Positions 52,292 to 59,779 of a stretch of 64,000 nucleotides of DNA are shown here, in pieces. A model generated the notes under the pieces. That model did not search any database and was not told the DNA's origin. It worked only from the letters and a program-made list of their open reading frames with translations. Position 1 is the stretch's first letter. Each line of letters opens with the position of its first letter. This stretch comes from Trichloromonas sp034006665 (GTDB lineage Bacteria > Desulfobacterota > Desulfuromonadia > Desulfuromonadales > Trichloromonadaceae): contig NZ_JAVESI010000001.1 of NCBI RefSeq assembly GCF_034006665.1, forward strand, positions 186,001 to 250,000, in the 5' to 3' direction. Made by a program: the position numbers and the translations under genes.

Positions 52292-53707
52292 CTACTCCAT
52301 CACCCGATCGCGCACGGAAATTCCTTGCTTCTTCAGCAGGGCCTGGAAGTTGGGACGAAGCATGCCGACTTCCTCGGCGGCCTTGGTGATGTTCCAGTCG
52401 TTACGCTTGAGAGCGTCCAACACAAAGGCCCGCTCGATGGGCGCCACCGCCCGCTCACGAATTTCTCGCTTGGCTTCCTTGAGTTCCTCGGTGGTACGGG
52501 GAACGTAATCCTCGCCTCCGGCCAAGTCCTCCATCTCATCCACCGGCAATTCCAGATCCTCGGCCTCAATCAGATCACCAAGACTGAGGACCACGGCGCG
52601 TTCGATGAGATTCTCCAATTCCCGGACATTGCCGGGGAAGGGATATTTCTTGAGCATGGCCATGGCACCGGGGGAGAGTCCTCGCACTTCCTTGCCAATT
52701 TCGTCGCCGAATTTCTTGAGAAAAAATTTGACCAGCGGAACGAGATCTCCTTTGCGCTCACGCAGCGGGGGCAGGTCGATGGGAATGATATTGAGGCGGA
52801 AGAAGAGGTCTTCACGGAACTTGCCCTCGGCCACCATGTCCTTGAGATTACGATTGGTGGCGGCGATCAGGCGGATGTCGATGGGGACCGGCTTGGTTCC
52901 GCCGATCGGCGTCACTTCCCGCTCCTGCAGGACGCGCAGCAGTTTGGCCTGGGTGGTGAGACTGATATTGGAAACCTCGTCGAGAAACAGGGTGCCGCCG
53001 TCGGCAACCTTGAACAGGCCCATCTTGGTCTGCACCGCGCCGGTGAAGGAGCCTTTAACGTGGCCGAAGAGTTCGCTTTCGAGGAGGCTCTCCGCCAAGG
53101 AGGTGCAATCGACCGCGACAAAGGGCTGGTCCTTGCGCGGACTGTTCTGCTGAATGGCACGGGCCACCAGTTCCTTACCCGTTCCGCTTTCGCCAGTAAT
53201 GAGAACCGTGCTTTCGGTACGCGCCACCTGCGTGATGCGCTTGAAAACCTTATGCATCTGCGGACTCTCGCCAACCAGGCCACCGAGCCCGAGATCCTTG
53301 ATCTCCGACTCCTCCGCCTCCGCCGAACCCAGCAGCAGAGCCCGCTGTTCCAAGGCCTTCTGCGCCTTTTCCGTGATCTGCGCCGGCGTAAAGGGCTTGG
53401 CCAGGTAATCGAAGGCACCGTTTTTTATGGCCTCCACGGCGGTTTCCACCGTGGAATAGCCGGTGATCAGGATAACCGGCACATTCGGCTGCAGAATCCG
53501 AATCGCCTTGAGTAGCTCCAGACCACCCATGCCCGGCATTTTCAGGTCGGTGATTACGAGATCGAAGTCTTCTTCCTGTAAACGTTCCAAGGCAACCCGG
53601 CCGCTCGACTTGGGCTCGACCTGGTAACCCTCCTTTTCAAGAATGCGGCGAATTCCCTCGCGAATCACCGCCTCATCATCTACCACAAGGATCCTGGCAT
53701 TGGTCAT
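52292..53707 (-). CDS. NtrC-family sigma54-dependent response regulator (BccR-like)
   Basis: A 471-residue activator with a canonical receiver (VVDDEAV, phospho-Asp in VITDLKMPGMGG, ITGYS, YLAKPF), an AAA+ domain with GESGTGKE, the sigma54-contact loop GSFTGA, FLDEVSNI, and a Fis-type HTH at the end (NITKAAEEVGMLRPNFQALL). The start at 53707 follows AGGAG. It is divergent from the cytochrome operon whose promoter is sigma54-like, so it probably switches that operon on. In Geobacter sulfurreducens, to my knowledge, a comparable sigma54 regulator (BccR) is encoded near cbcBA and controls it. The name BccR is not claimed for this protein. Confidence 0.9.
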   Translation of the reverse strand: MTNARILVVDDEAVIREGIRRILEKEGYQVEPKSSGRVALERLQEEDFDLVITDLKMPGMGGLELLKAIRILQPNVPVILITGYSTVETAVEAIKNGAFDYLAKPFTPAQITEKAQKALEQRALLLGSAEAEESEIKDLGLGGLVGESPQMHKVFKRITQVARTESTVLITGESGTGKELVARAIQQNSPRKDQPFVAVDCTSLAESLLESELFGHVKGSFTGAVQTKMGLFKVADGGTLFLDEVSNISLTTQAKLLRVLQEREVTPIGGTKPVPIDIRLIAATNRNLKDMVAEGKFREDLFFRLNIIPIDLPPLRERKGDLVPLVKFFLKKFGDEIGKEVRGLSPGAMAMLKKYPFPGNVRELENLIERAVVLSLGDLIEAEDLELPVDEMEDLAGGEDYVPRTTEELKEAKREIRERAVAPIERAFVLDALKRNDWNITKAAEEVGMLRPNFQALLKKQGISVRDRVME

Positions 53708-53883
53708 CTGCTGCAAACTCCTCATCTGCCGACGCTGGGGGGTGCCGGCCGGGAACAAACACTCTCCCCGAAAATTCGGATTAATCTTACTGGTTTTTCT
53801 TCATAAAATCAATCCAATGTTGATCTGGTACCGCGATTCGTGATAATAGAAACTTGAAAAATCTTCCATTGGAAGAATCTGAT

Positions 53884-53967
53884 TGTATACACACCACTCT
53901 GAACATTTTTATTGTACACCTAATACGGCCGTCCAACCAACTGATTTTACCGGTTTTTTCGCGTACA
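53884..53967. promoter_or_regulatory. repeated TGTAYAC-type motif, candidate enhancer sites
   Basis: In the AT-rich gap between the regulator and the cytochrome operon, TGTATACAC (53884), TTGTACACC (53912) and CGTACACAC (53962) share one core, spaced by about 28 and 49 bases. They lie some 150-230 bases upstream of the sigma54 promoter, a usual distance for enhancer sites. The rest of 53708-54197 has no gene that I can support. Confidence 0.4.
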
Positions 53968-54112
53968 CACAAAAGCCGCTGGGTGCCGAAGAGCTCTTCA
54001 AAGTATAACTTTAATGTACTACAGCTCGAACCGCTTTCCGCACACTGTCGACAATGTTTTGAAAATACATGTAATTTTAGATATTTAAAAAACAAAAAAA
54101 GGATACTACAAG

Positions 54113-54129
54113 TTGGCACAGGCGCTGCT
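54113..54129 (+). promoter_or_regulatory. sigma54 (-24/-12) promoter of the cytochrome operon
   Basis: TTGGCACA-GGCG-CTGCT has GG and GC exactly 12 bases apart and matches most of the TTGGCACG-N4-TTGCW consensus. Transcription should start near 54140, about 58 bases before the first gene. The upstream sequence is AT-rich. Confidence 0.8.
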
Positions 54130-54197
54130 AGTAAGTTTACGATTACACATAAGCGTCCCATTAGAAAAGCGTCGATCACTAGGGAAAGGAGAAATGG

Positions 54198-54434
54198 ATG
54201 AATGCCTTGCGATACATTGCGGGCGTCGTGGCGCTTTGGGTCGCGCTGAGCGGGACGGCTCTCGCCTCGGCGGAGGGTGAAGCCGGAACGATGGGAATCG
54301 GCGCCTGGTTGTTTATCGGCTTTTGCGCCCTGATTTTCGTGGCGCAGATGGTTCCGGCGCTGATGCTCCTCGGCGGAATGGTCAGAGGACTGTTCATCGG
54401 AAAGGAAAAGGCCCCGTCGGCGCCATTCAACTAA
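54198..54434 (+). CDS. small membrane protein of the cytochrome operon
   Basis: A 78-residue protein with a signal-like N-terminus (YIAGVVALWVALSGTALAS) and a single membrane helix (about 33-63), followed by a short basic tail (GLFIGKEKAPSAPFN). It starts the operon, 85 bases before the cbcA start. AAAGGA precedes the ATG. I know of no defined function; size and position suggest a small accessory subunit of the CbcA/CbcB-type complex. Confidence 0.8.
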   Translation: MNALRYIAGVVALWVALSGTALASAEGEAGTMGIGAWLFIGFCALIFVAQMVPALMLLGGMVRGLFIGKEKAPSAPFN

Positions 54435-54518
54435 ACCGGGACTGTGGATTTTTATCGTCAACCAAGCATCAACTCGAGTAAGCAACCTCAACTTTTCCAG
54501 AGAAAAGGGGGAAACACC

Positions 54519-55571
54519 GTGCGACAACTGAACAAAACCATGTATGGGGTACTGAGCCTAGTCCTGGCCCTGATTCTTGGCGTTTCCGCGGCCGCCGCCA
54601 TGGAGTCGGCGGACTGCCTGGCGTGCCACAGCGACGCAAGCATAGTCGGCGACGCCTTCGCCATCAACGAAAGCCAGTTCGACACCACCGCCCACGCCGA
54701 AATGGGCTGCACTGCCTGCCATGAATCGGTCACCGACGCCCATCCCGATGACGGGCTGACCCCATCGAAAGCCAGTTGCAAGGACTGCCACGACGAAATT
54801 GACAAGGAATACACCACCAGCGTCCATGGCTCCGCCGCGTCCTGCGCCGACTGCCACAATCCCCACGAAGTCAAGTCGGCCACCGAAGTCGCCGGTTTCG
54901 ACATGAACCAGCAATGTGCCAAGTGCCACGACACCGTCGAAATGACCAAGCTGCACGACCAGTGGCTGCCGCAGGCGGGTCTGCATATCGAAGCGCTGCC
55001 CTGCATCACCTGCCATACCGGCTCGGAAAACTACGTCATCACCATGTACCTACTACAACGGGACGCCGAAAACCGCTACAGCAACTTCGCTCCCGCTTCG
55101 CAGGAGGATCTCGCCAAACTGGCCGGCGACAAACCGGTGCAGGCACTCCTCGACAGCGACGGTAACAACGAGATCTCCCTCGCCGAACTCCGCGCCTTCA
55201 ACGGCACCCCCGAATACCAAGGTCTGCGCCTTTGGGGGATGATGACCCCGGAAAAAGTGACCCACACTTTCCAGATCCTCGACAACCGCTGGGATTGCTC
55301 CTTCTGCCACGCTTCGGGCCCTGAGGCCATGCAGACCAGTTATGTCGCCTTCCCCGAGCAGGACGGCAGCTACGCCCGTCTGGCCGTGGAAAAAGGCGCG
55401 GTCCTCGACGTTCTCAACGGCACTCCGGATTTCTACATGATGGGCGCGACCCGCAGCAAATGGCTGAACATCGCCGGTCTTCTGATTATCCTCGGCGGCC
55501 TGGTGATGCCTGTGGGCCACGGTACCCTGCGCTTTTTGACCCGTAAAAACAGAGAAGGGAAGGAACACTGA
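54519..55571 (+). CDS. cbcA: heptahaem c-type cytochrome, CbcA-like
   Basis: A 350-residue periplasmic cytochrome with signal peptide, seven CxxCH motifs (first Cys at about 33, 64, 87, 109, 133, 162 and 260) and a C-terminal membrane anchor (LNIAGLLIILGGLVMPVGHG). It fits the seven-haem partner of a quinone-linked inner-membrane complex that sends electrons toward outer acceptors. Between haems 6 and 7, DSDGNNEISLAE (212-223) has the spacing of an EF-hand calcium loop. The GTG at 54519 follows AGGGGG. Gene name is by resemblance in haem number and neighbours to Geobacter cbcA; no alignment was done. Confidence 0.8.
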   Translation: MRQLNKTMYGVLSLVLALILGVSAAAAMESADCLACHSDASIVGDAFAINESQFDTTAHAEMGCTACHESVTDAHPDDGLTPSKASCKDCHDEIDKEYTTSVHGSAASCADCHNPHEVKSATEVAGFDMNQQCAKCHDTVEMTKLHDQWLPQAGLHIEALPCITCHTGSENYVITMYLLQRDAENRYSNFAPASQEDLAKLAGDKPVQALLDSDGNNEISLAELRAFNGTPEYQGLRLWGMMTPEKVTHTFQILDNRWDCSFCHASGPEAMQTSYVAFPEQDGSYARLAVEKGAVLDVLNGTPDFYMMGATRSKWLNIAGLLIILGGLVMPVGHGTLRFLTRKNREGKEH

Positions 55572-55573
55572 TT

Positions 55574-56233
55574 ATGTCTGAGCAGTCGAAAAAAATGATC
55601 TACCTGCAACCGACCCCGGTTCGCATCTGGCATTGGCTGAACGCCCTGGGAATTGTCACCCTCTGCGTTACCGGCGCACAGATTCGTTTCCCCGAGTATG
55701 TCAATATCTTCGGGACCTACAAGTCGGCCATCGCCCTGCACAACACCGCCGGGATCGTCGTGGCGATCTCCTTCGTACTGTGGATCGCCTACTATCTGGT
55801 CTTCGCCGGCACCCTGAAACAACTTTACGTGCCGACCAAGGGGGACATCCAAAGCGGCATGCTCCGTCAGGCCATCTTCTATTTCTTCAACTACTTCCGA
55901 GGCAAGCCCAATCCTCACCATACCTCCCCGGACAACAAATTCAATCCCATGCAGAAGGGGGCCTACCTGGTCATCATGTTCGTTCTGGTGCCGTTGGTCA
56001 TTATCACCGGCTTCATGCTGCTGAACATCGACCCGTTGCGCAATACCCTGCTCATGGTCGGCGGTTTGAAAATGGTGGTCGGTCTGCACTTCATCTTGGC
56101 GTGCTCCCTCTGCGCCTTCGTCTTCACGCATTTCTATCTGGCGACCCTGGGACATACGCCCTTCGCCCACTTCGTCCCCATGTGGACCGGTTGGGAAGAG
56201 GTCGAGGAAGAGCACGAACACCCCGCCCATTGA
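55574..56233 (+). CDS. cbcB: b-type cytochrome, CbcB-like (FdnI/HydC family)
   Basis: A 219-residue dihaem cytochrome b of the formate-dehydrogenase gamma/Ni-Fe hydrogenase b family. It begins with PTPVRIWHWLNALG (His20), then LHNTAG (His56), and later VVGLHFIL (His172) and FTHFYLA (His186), the expected haem ligands in four membrane segments. It should oxidise menaquinol and pass electrons to CbcA, coupling to the two-base-spaced gene upstream. The C-terminus is acidic and His-rich. A strong terminator follows. Confidence 0.85.
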   Translation: MSEQSKKMIYLQPTPVRIWHWLNALGIVTLCVTGAQIRFPEYVNIFGTYKSAIALHNTAGIVVAISFVLWIAYYLVFAGTLKQLYVPTKGDIQSGMLRQAIFYFFNYFRGKPNPHHTSPDNKFNPMQKGAYLVIMFVLVPLVIITGFMLLNIDPLRNTLLMVGGLKMVVGLHFILACSLCAFVFTHFYLATLGHTPFAHFVPMWTGWEEVEEEHEHPAH

Positions 56234-56265
56234 GTCTGAGATTTCGATTTCCTGTTCATCTTCAC

Positions 56266-56292
56266 GCGGCGCCTTCGGGCGCCGCTTTTTTT
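56266..56292 (+). terminator. rho-independent terminator after cbcB
   Basis: GCGGCGCC-ttcg-GGCGCCGC, an 8-bp GC stem with a tetraloop, is followed directly by seven T. It ends the cytochrome operon and isolates it from pst. Confidence 0.93.
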
Positions 56293-56328
56293 GAGTCGAT
56301 GTTTCATTTATCAGACCCCTCATGGTGC

Positions 56329-56347
56329 GCTAACACAATCGTAACAT
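56329..56347 (+). promoter_or_regulatory. Pho-box-like site with -10 element upstream of pstS
   Basis: TAACAC (56331) and TAACAT (56342) are direct repeats 11 bases apart, the spacing of PhoB half-sites, and GATACT (56356-56361) fits a -10 box at the usual distance. This suggests PhoB-activated transcription under phosphate limitation. PhoB and PhoR themselves are not in the window. Confidence 0.6.
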
Positions 56348-56425
56348 TTCTTGCCGATACTCCATCTCAAGAAAAACAAACCGACCCCCCGCAAGGGGCA
56401 CAATCGAAAAAACAAGGAGATCGGC

Positions 56426-57409
56426 ATGAAAAGAGGAATTGGCAAAAAATGGCTGCTCGCCGTGACCGCCTTGGTCGCCCTGAGCTCGACCCCGGCCCTG
56501 GCCGAAAACATCACCGTCGACCCGGCATTGAAAGGGTACGTAAAAAGTGAGGGAGTTTCCGGCAATCTGAACAGTATCGGTTCCGATACCCTCAACAACC
56601 TGATGACCTTCTGGGCCGAGGGCTTCCGCAAGCTCTACCCTAACGTCAACATCCAGATCGAGGGCAAGGGTTCCAGCACCGCCCCTCCGGCCCTGATCGA
56701 AGGCACTGCCCAGATCGGCCCCATGTCCCGTGAGATGAAAAAGAGCGAAATCGAAGCCTTCGAAGCCAAATATGGCTACAAGCCCCTCGCCGTCGGTGTC
56801 GCTCTCGACTCTCTGGCCGTTTATGTCAACAAGGACAATCCTCTCCAGGAACTTTCTCTGACCCAGGTTGACGCCATCTTTTCCAAGACCCGCAAAAGTG
56901 GTGCCGCCGAGGAGATCACCACCTGGGGCCAGGTCGGCCTGACCGGCGAATGGGCCGGCAAGCCGTTGAGCCTCTACGGCCGTAACTCGGCCTCGGGTAC
57001 CTACGGGTACTTCAAAGAGAACGCCCTGGCCAAGGGGGATTTCAAAGACACCGTGAAGGAACAGCCGGGCAGCGCCTCGGTGGTCCTTTCCGTTACCGAA
57101 GACAAGGCCGGCATCGGTTACTCGGGTATCGGCTACAAGACCTCCGGAGTCAAAGCCCTGGCCCTGGCCAAGAAAGACGGCGAGAAGGCGTATGAGCCAT
57201 CCTATGAAAACGTTCTGGAAGGCAAGTACCCGCTGGGCCGCATGCTCTACCTCTACGTCGCCAAGCAGCCCAACCAGCCGCTGCCGAAGATGGTCGATGA
57301 GTTCCTCAAGTATGCCCTCTCCAAAGAAGGCCAGGAAGTCGTGGTCAAGGATGGCTATCTTCCCCTGCCCGCAACGGTCGCCGAAAAACAGCTGAATCTG
57401 CTCAAGTAA
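56426..57409 (+). CDS. pstS: phosphate-binding periplasmic protein PstS
   Basis: PstS captures phosphate for the ABC importer. The 327-residue product has a signal peptide (cleaved after ALA), then the phosphate-binding text SIGSDTLNNLM, EGKGSSTAPPALIEGTAQIGPMSREM (in parts), NSASGTYGYFK and AGIGYSGIGY. It starts at ATG 56426 after AAGGAG. The gene order pstSCAB-phoU is complete here. It is the first gene after a Pho-box-like element. Confidence 0.95.
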   Translation: MKRGIGKKWLLAVTALVALSSTPALAENITVDPALKGYVKSEGVSGNLNSIGSDTLNNLMTFWAEGFRKLYPNVNIQIEGKGSSTAPPALIEGTAQIGPMSREMKKSEIEAFEAKYGYKPLAVGVALDSLAVYVNKDNPLQELSLTQVDAIFSKTRKSGAAEEITTWGQVGLTGEWAGKPLSLYGRNSASGTYGYFKENALAKGDFKDTVKEQPGSASVVLSVTEDKAGIGYSGIGYKTSGVKALALAKKDGEKAYEPSYENVLEGKYPLGRMLYLYVAKQPNQPLPKMVDEFLKYALSKEGQEVVVKDGYLPLPATVAEKQLNLLK

Positions 57410-57434
57410 ACTTGCGCTTCACCTTGTTATCATG

Positions 57435-57466
57435 AAAAGGACCGGGTCTTTCGATCCGGTCCTTTA
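57435..57466 (+). terminator. hairpin between pstS and pstC (possible attenuator)
   Basis: AAAGGACCGG and CCGGTCCTTT form a 10-bp stem with a 10-base loop, with AAAA before and TTT after. It can lower expression of pstC relative to pstS, common when the binding protein is needed in excess. The T-run is short, so read-through is likely. Confidence 0.6.
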
Positions 57467-57498
57467 TGTGCAACGGGCTCCCAGACAAGGCTCAATCC

Positions 57499-59721
57499 AT
57501 GGATAAAAACGTTCTCCGGCAGGTCAAGATTCGAGACCGCCTCGCCCGCTACGTCATCACCATCGGCGGACTGGCGATCATCGCCAGCGTCATCCTGATC
57601 CTGCTGCTGATCGGTAATGTCACCCTGCCCCTCTTCAAGTCGCCGGCGGCGACTCCGCTCGCGGATCTTTCTCCAGCGGATTCTGCGCCATCCGTAAAAA
57701 TTCTCGCCGCAGATCTCGACGAATACCTGGAAACCACCGTGGTCCTTGACGCCGACGGCTTTTTCCGCTTTTCCGCACTGCCCGGAGGAGAAACCGGTGA
57801 AAGCCTGCCCCTGGCACCCCCAAGCGCCAATGCCGCCCGCCCCCTTGCGGCCCAAGTCGAAGCGCCTTTGACCTTCTCCATCCTCTGGAGTGACGGCACC
57901 CTGACGATCGATCAGGTGCGTTTCAGCGCACATTTTGACGCCGGGGGGGGACGCTCCTTCAACCGCGAAGTTCAGCGCCAAGCGGAATTCCTTCCTCCCA
58001 AAGAAGGCCTTCCGAAGCGATCCCTGGCCCGGGTAACGGACGAGGGTCGAATCCGCGTCGATCTCTTCGCCGACAACCGGCTCAAGGTCACCCAGGAAAC
58101 CATCAGCAGGGATTTCTTCGGCAATGAAACGCGCAACACGGCGAGCCACTTTCTGACGGATACGAAGGAACCGATCACCGCCCTGATTCTCGATCACCCG
58201 GGAGCGGCCCTCTATGCCGGCACCGCCCAAGGCAGCCTACTGCACTGGGAATTGGGCGAGAACGCCCCGCCGAGATTGACGAATCACGTCAGCGCCCGGA
58301 ACGACAACGCCGCCGTAACCGCACTGGCTCTGGTCTTCGGTGATATCTCCCTGGCCGTGGGGGACGAGAAGGGCCATCTCTCCACCTGGTTTCCGGTACG
58401 TCCGGCCGAAGGCGGGGACCCCCGCCTGACCCGCATTCATCGCCTGAGCGACCACGACCAGGAAGTGCGGGAAATCGTCCCGTCCCGGCGGGATAAATCC
58501 CTGGCCAGCTTCGATGCCAACGGCAGCATCCACCTTGACCACATGACCAGCGAGCGCCACCTGCTGCGTATCGAGACCGAATCCCCCCTGATCCAGATCG
58601 TTCTCGCCCCCCGCGGTAACGGCCTGCTGGGCCGGGACGAAAGCGGCCGCCTGCAACTCTGGGGCATCGACAACCCCCATCCGGAAATCAGTTGGCGCAC
58701 CCTCTTTGGCAAGGTCTGGTACGAAAGCTACGACGAACCCGCCCATGTCTGGCAATCCTCGGCCGCCAATGACGATTTTGAGCCGAAACTGAGCCTGACC
58801 CCGCTGATCTTCGGCACCCTCAAGGGCACCTTTTACGCCATGCTCTTCGCCGTCCCCATCGCCCTTTACGGCGCCATCTACATCAGCCAGTTCGGAAGCC
58901 CCCGGTTGCGCCAGTGGATCAAACCGGCGGTGGAGGTCATGGCGGCGATCCCTTCGGTCGTCATCGGTTTTCTCGCCGCGCTGTGGTTCGCACCGAAACT
59001 GGAAAAAGCCGTGCCGGCCCTCTTTCTCAGCGTTATTTTGATCCCCCTGGCCCTGGTGCTGGGCATTCTGCTCTGGCAATGGCTGCGCCGCTTTCAACCC
59101 CTGAAACGGGTGGAGCGGGGGTACGAGTTCTTGGCTGTGGCACCGGTACTGCTGTTGGCCATCGCCGCCGCTGTGACCCTGGGACCGCTGGTTGAAGGTT
59201 GGTTTTTTGACGGCAACTTCAAACTCTGGCTCTTCAACGAAACCGGCCAACGCTACGACCCGCGCAACAGCATCGTCATCGCCTTCGCTCTCGGCTTCGC
59301 CGTCATCCCCATCATCTTCACCATCGCCGAGGATTCCCTCTCCAATGTTCCGCCCAGCCTGCGCGCCGCCTCCCTGGCCTTGGGCGCGAGCCGCTGGCAG
59401 ACGGTCTGGCGGGTGATCCTCCCCTCGGCTTCGCCGGGAATCTTCGCCGCCATCATGATCGGCCTGGGCCGGGCCATCGGCGAAACGATGATCGTGCTCA
59501 TGGCCACCGGCAATACTCCGATCATCGATTTGAGCATGTTCAACGGCATGCGCCCGCTCTCCTCCAACATCGCCGTGGAAATCCCCGAGGCGCCCCACGG
59601 CGGCACCCTCTACCGGGTGCTCTTCCTCTCGGCGGTCATCCTTTTCGTGTTCACCTTCTGCCTCAACACGGTCGCCGAGGTGGTGCGCCAGCGGCTGCGC
59701 AAAAAGTATGGACGCTTCTAG
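57499..59721 (+). CDS. pstC: phosphate permease PstC, long form
   Basis: PstC is one of two membrane subunits of the phosphate importer. The 740-residue protein has an N-terminal membrane segment, then about 400 extra residues (about 40-435) with WD40-like blades (LYAGTAQGSLLHWEL, LAVGDEKGHLSTWF, LLGRDESGRLQLWGI), and then the classic permease from FGTLKGTFYAMLFAVPIALYG on, with the EAA-type loop LGASRWQTVWRVILPSASPGI (in part). Long PstC forms with such an extension are known in Pseudomonas-like bacteria. ATG 57499 is preceded by AAGG. Confidence 0.92.
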   Translation: MDKNVLRQVKIRDRLARYVITIGGLAIIASVILILLLIGNVTLPLFKSPAATPLADLSPADSAPSVKILAADLDEYLETTVVLDADGFFRFSALPGGETGESLPLAPPSANAARPLAAQVEAPLTFSILWSDGTLTIDQVRFSAHFDAGGGRSFNREVQRQAEFLPPKEGLPKRSLARVTDEGRIRVDLFADNRLKVTQETISRDFFGNETRNTASHFLTDTKEPITALILDHPGAALYAGTAQGSLLHWELGENAPPRLTNHVSARNDNAAVTALALVFGDISLAVGDEKGHLSTWFPVRPAEGGDPRLTRIHRLSDHDQEVREIVPSRRDKSLASFDANGSIHLDHMTSERHLLRIETESPLIQIVLAPRGNGLLGRDESGRLQLWGIDNPHPEISWRTLFGKVWYESYDEPAHVWQSSAANDDFEPKLSLTPLIFGTLKGTFYAMLFAVPIALYGAIYISQFGSPRLRQWIKPAVEVMAAIPSVVIGFLAALWFAPKLEKAVPALFLSVILIPLALVLGILLWQWLRRFQPLKRVERGYEFLAVAPVLLLAIAAAVTLGPLVEGWFFDGNFKLWLFNETGQRYDPRNSIVIAFALGFAVIPIIFTIAEDSLSNVPPSLRAASLALGASRWQTVWRVILPSASPGIFAAIMIGLGRAIGETMIVLMATGNTPIIDLSMFNGMRPLSSNIAVEIPEAPHGGTLYRVLFLSAVILFVFTFCLNTVAEVVRQRLRKKYGRF

Positions 59722-59779
59722 GCGGCCATCCGAAAACATCAATCACTCATCACCAATGACCACTCACTGGATTTCGATT

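Noticed and set aside
52283..53515. 410-codon + strand open frame opposite the NtrC-type regulator
   Set aside because: The regulator on the - strand has complete receiver, AAA+ and HTH domains; the opposite frame is a compositional shadow.
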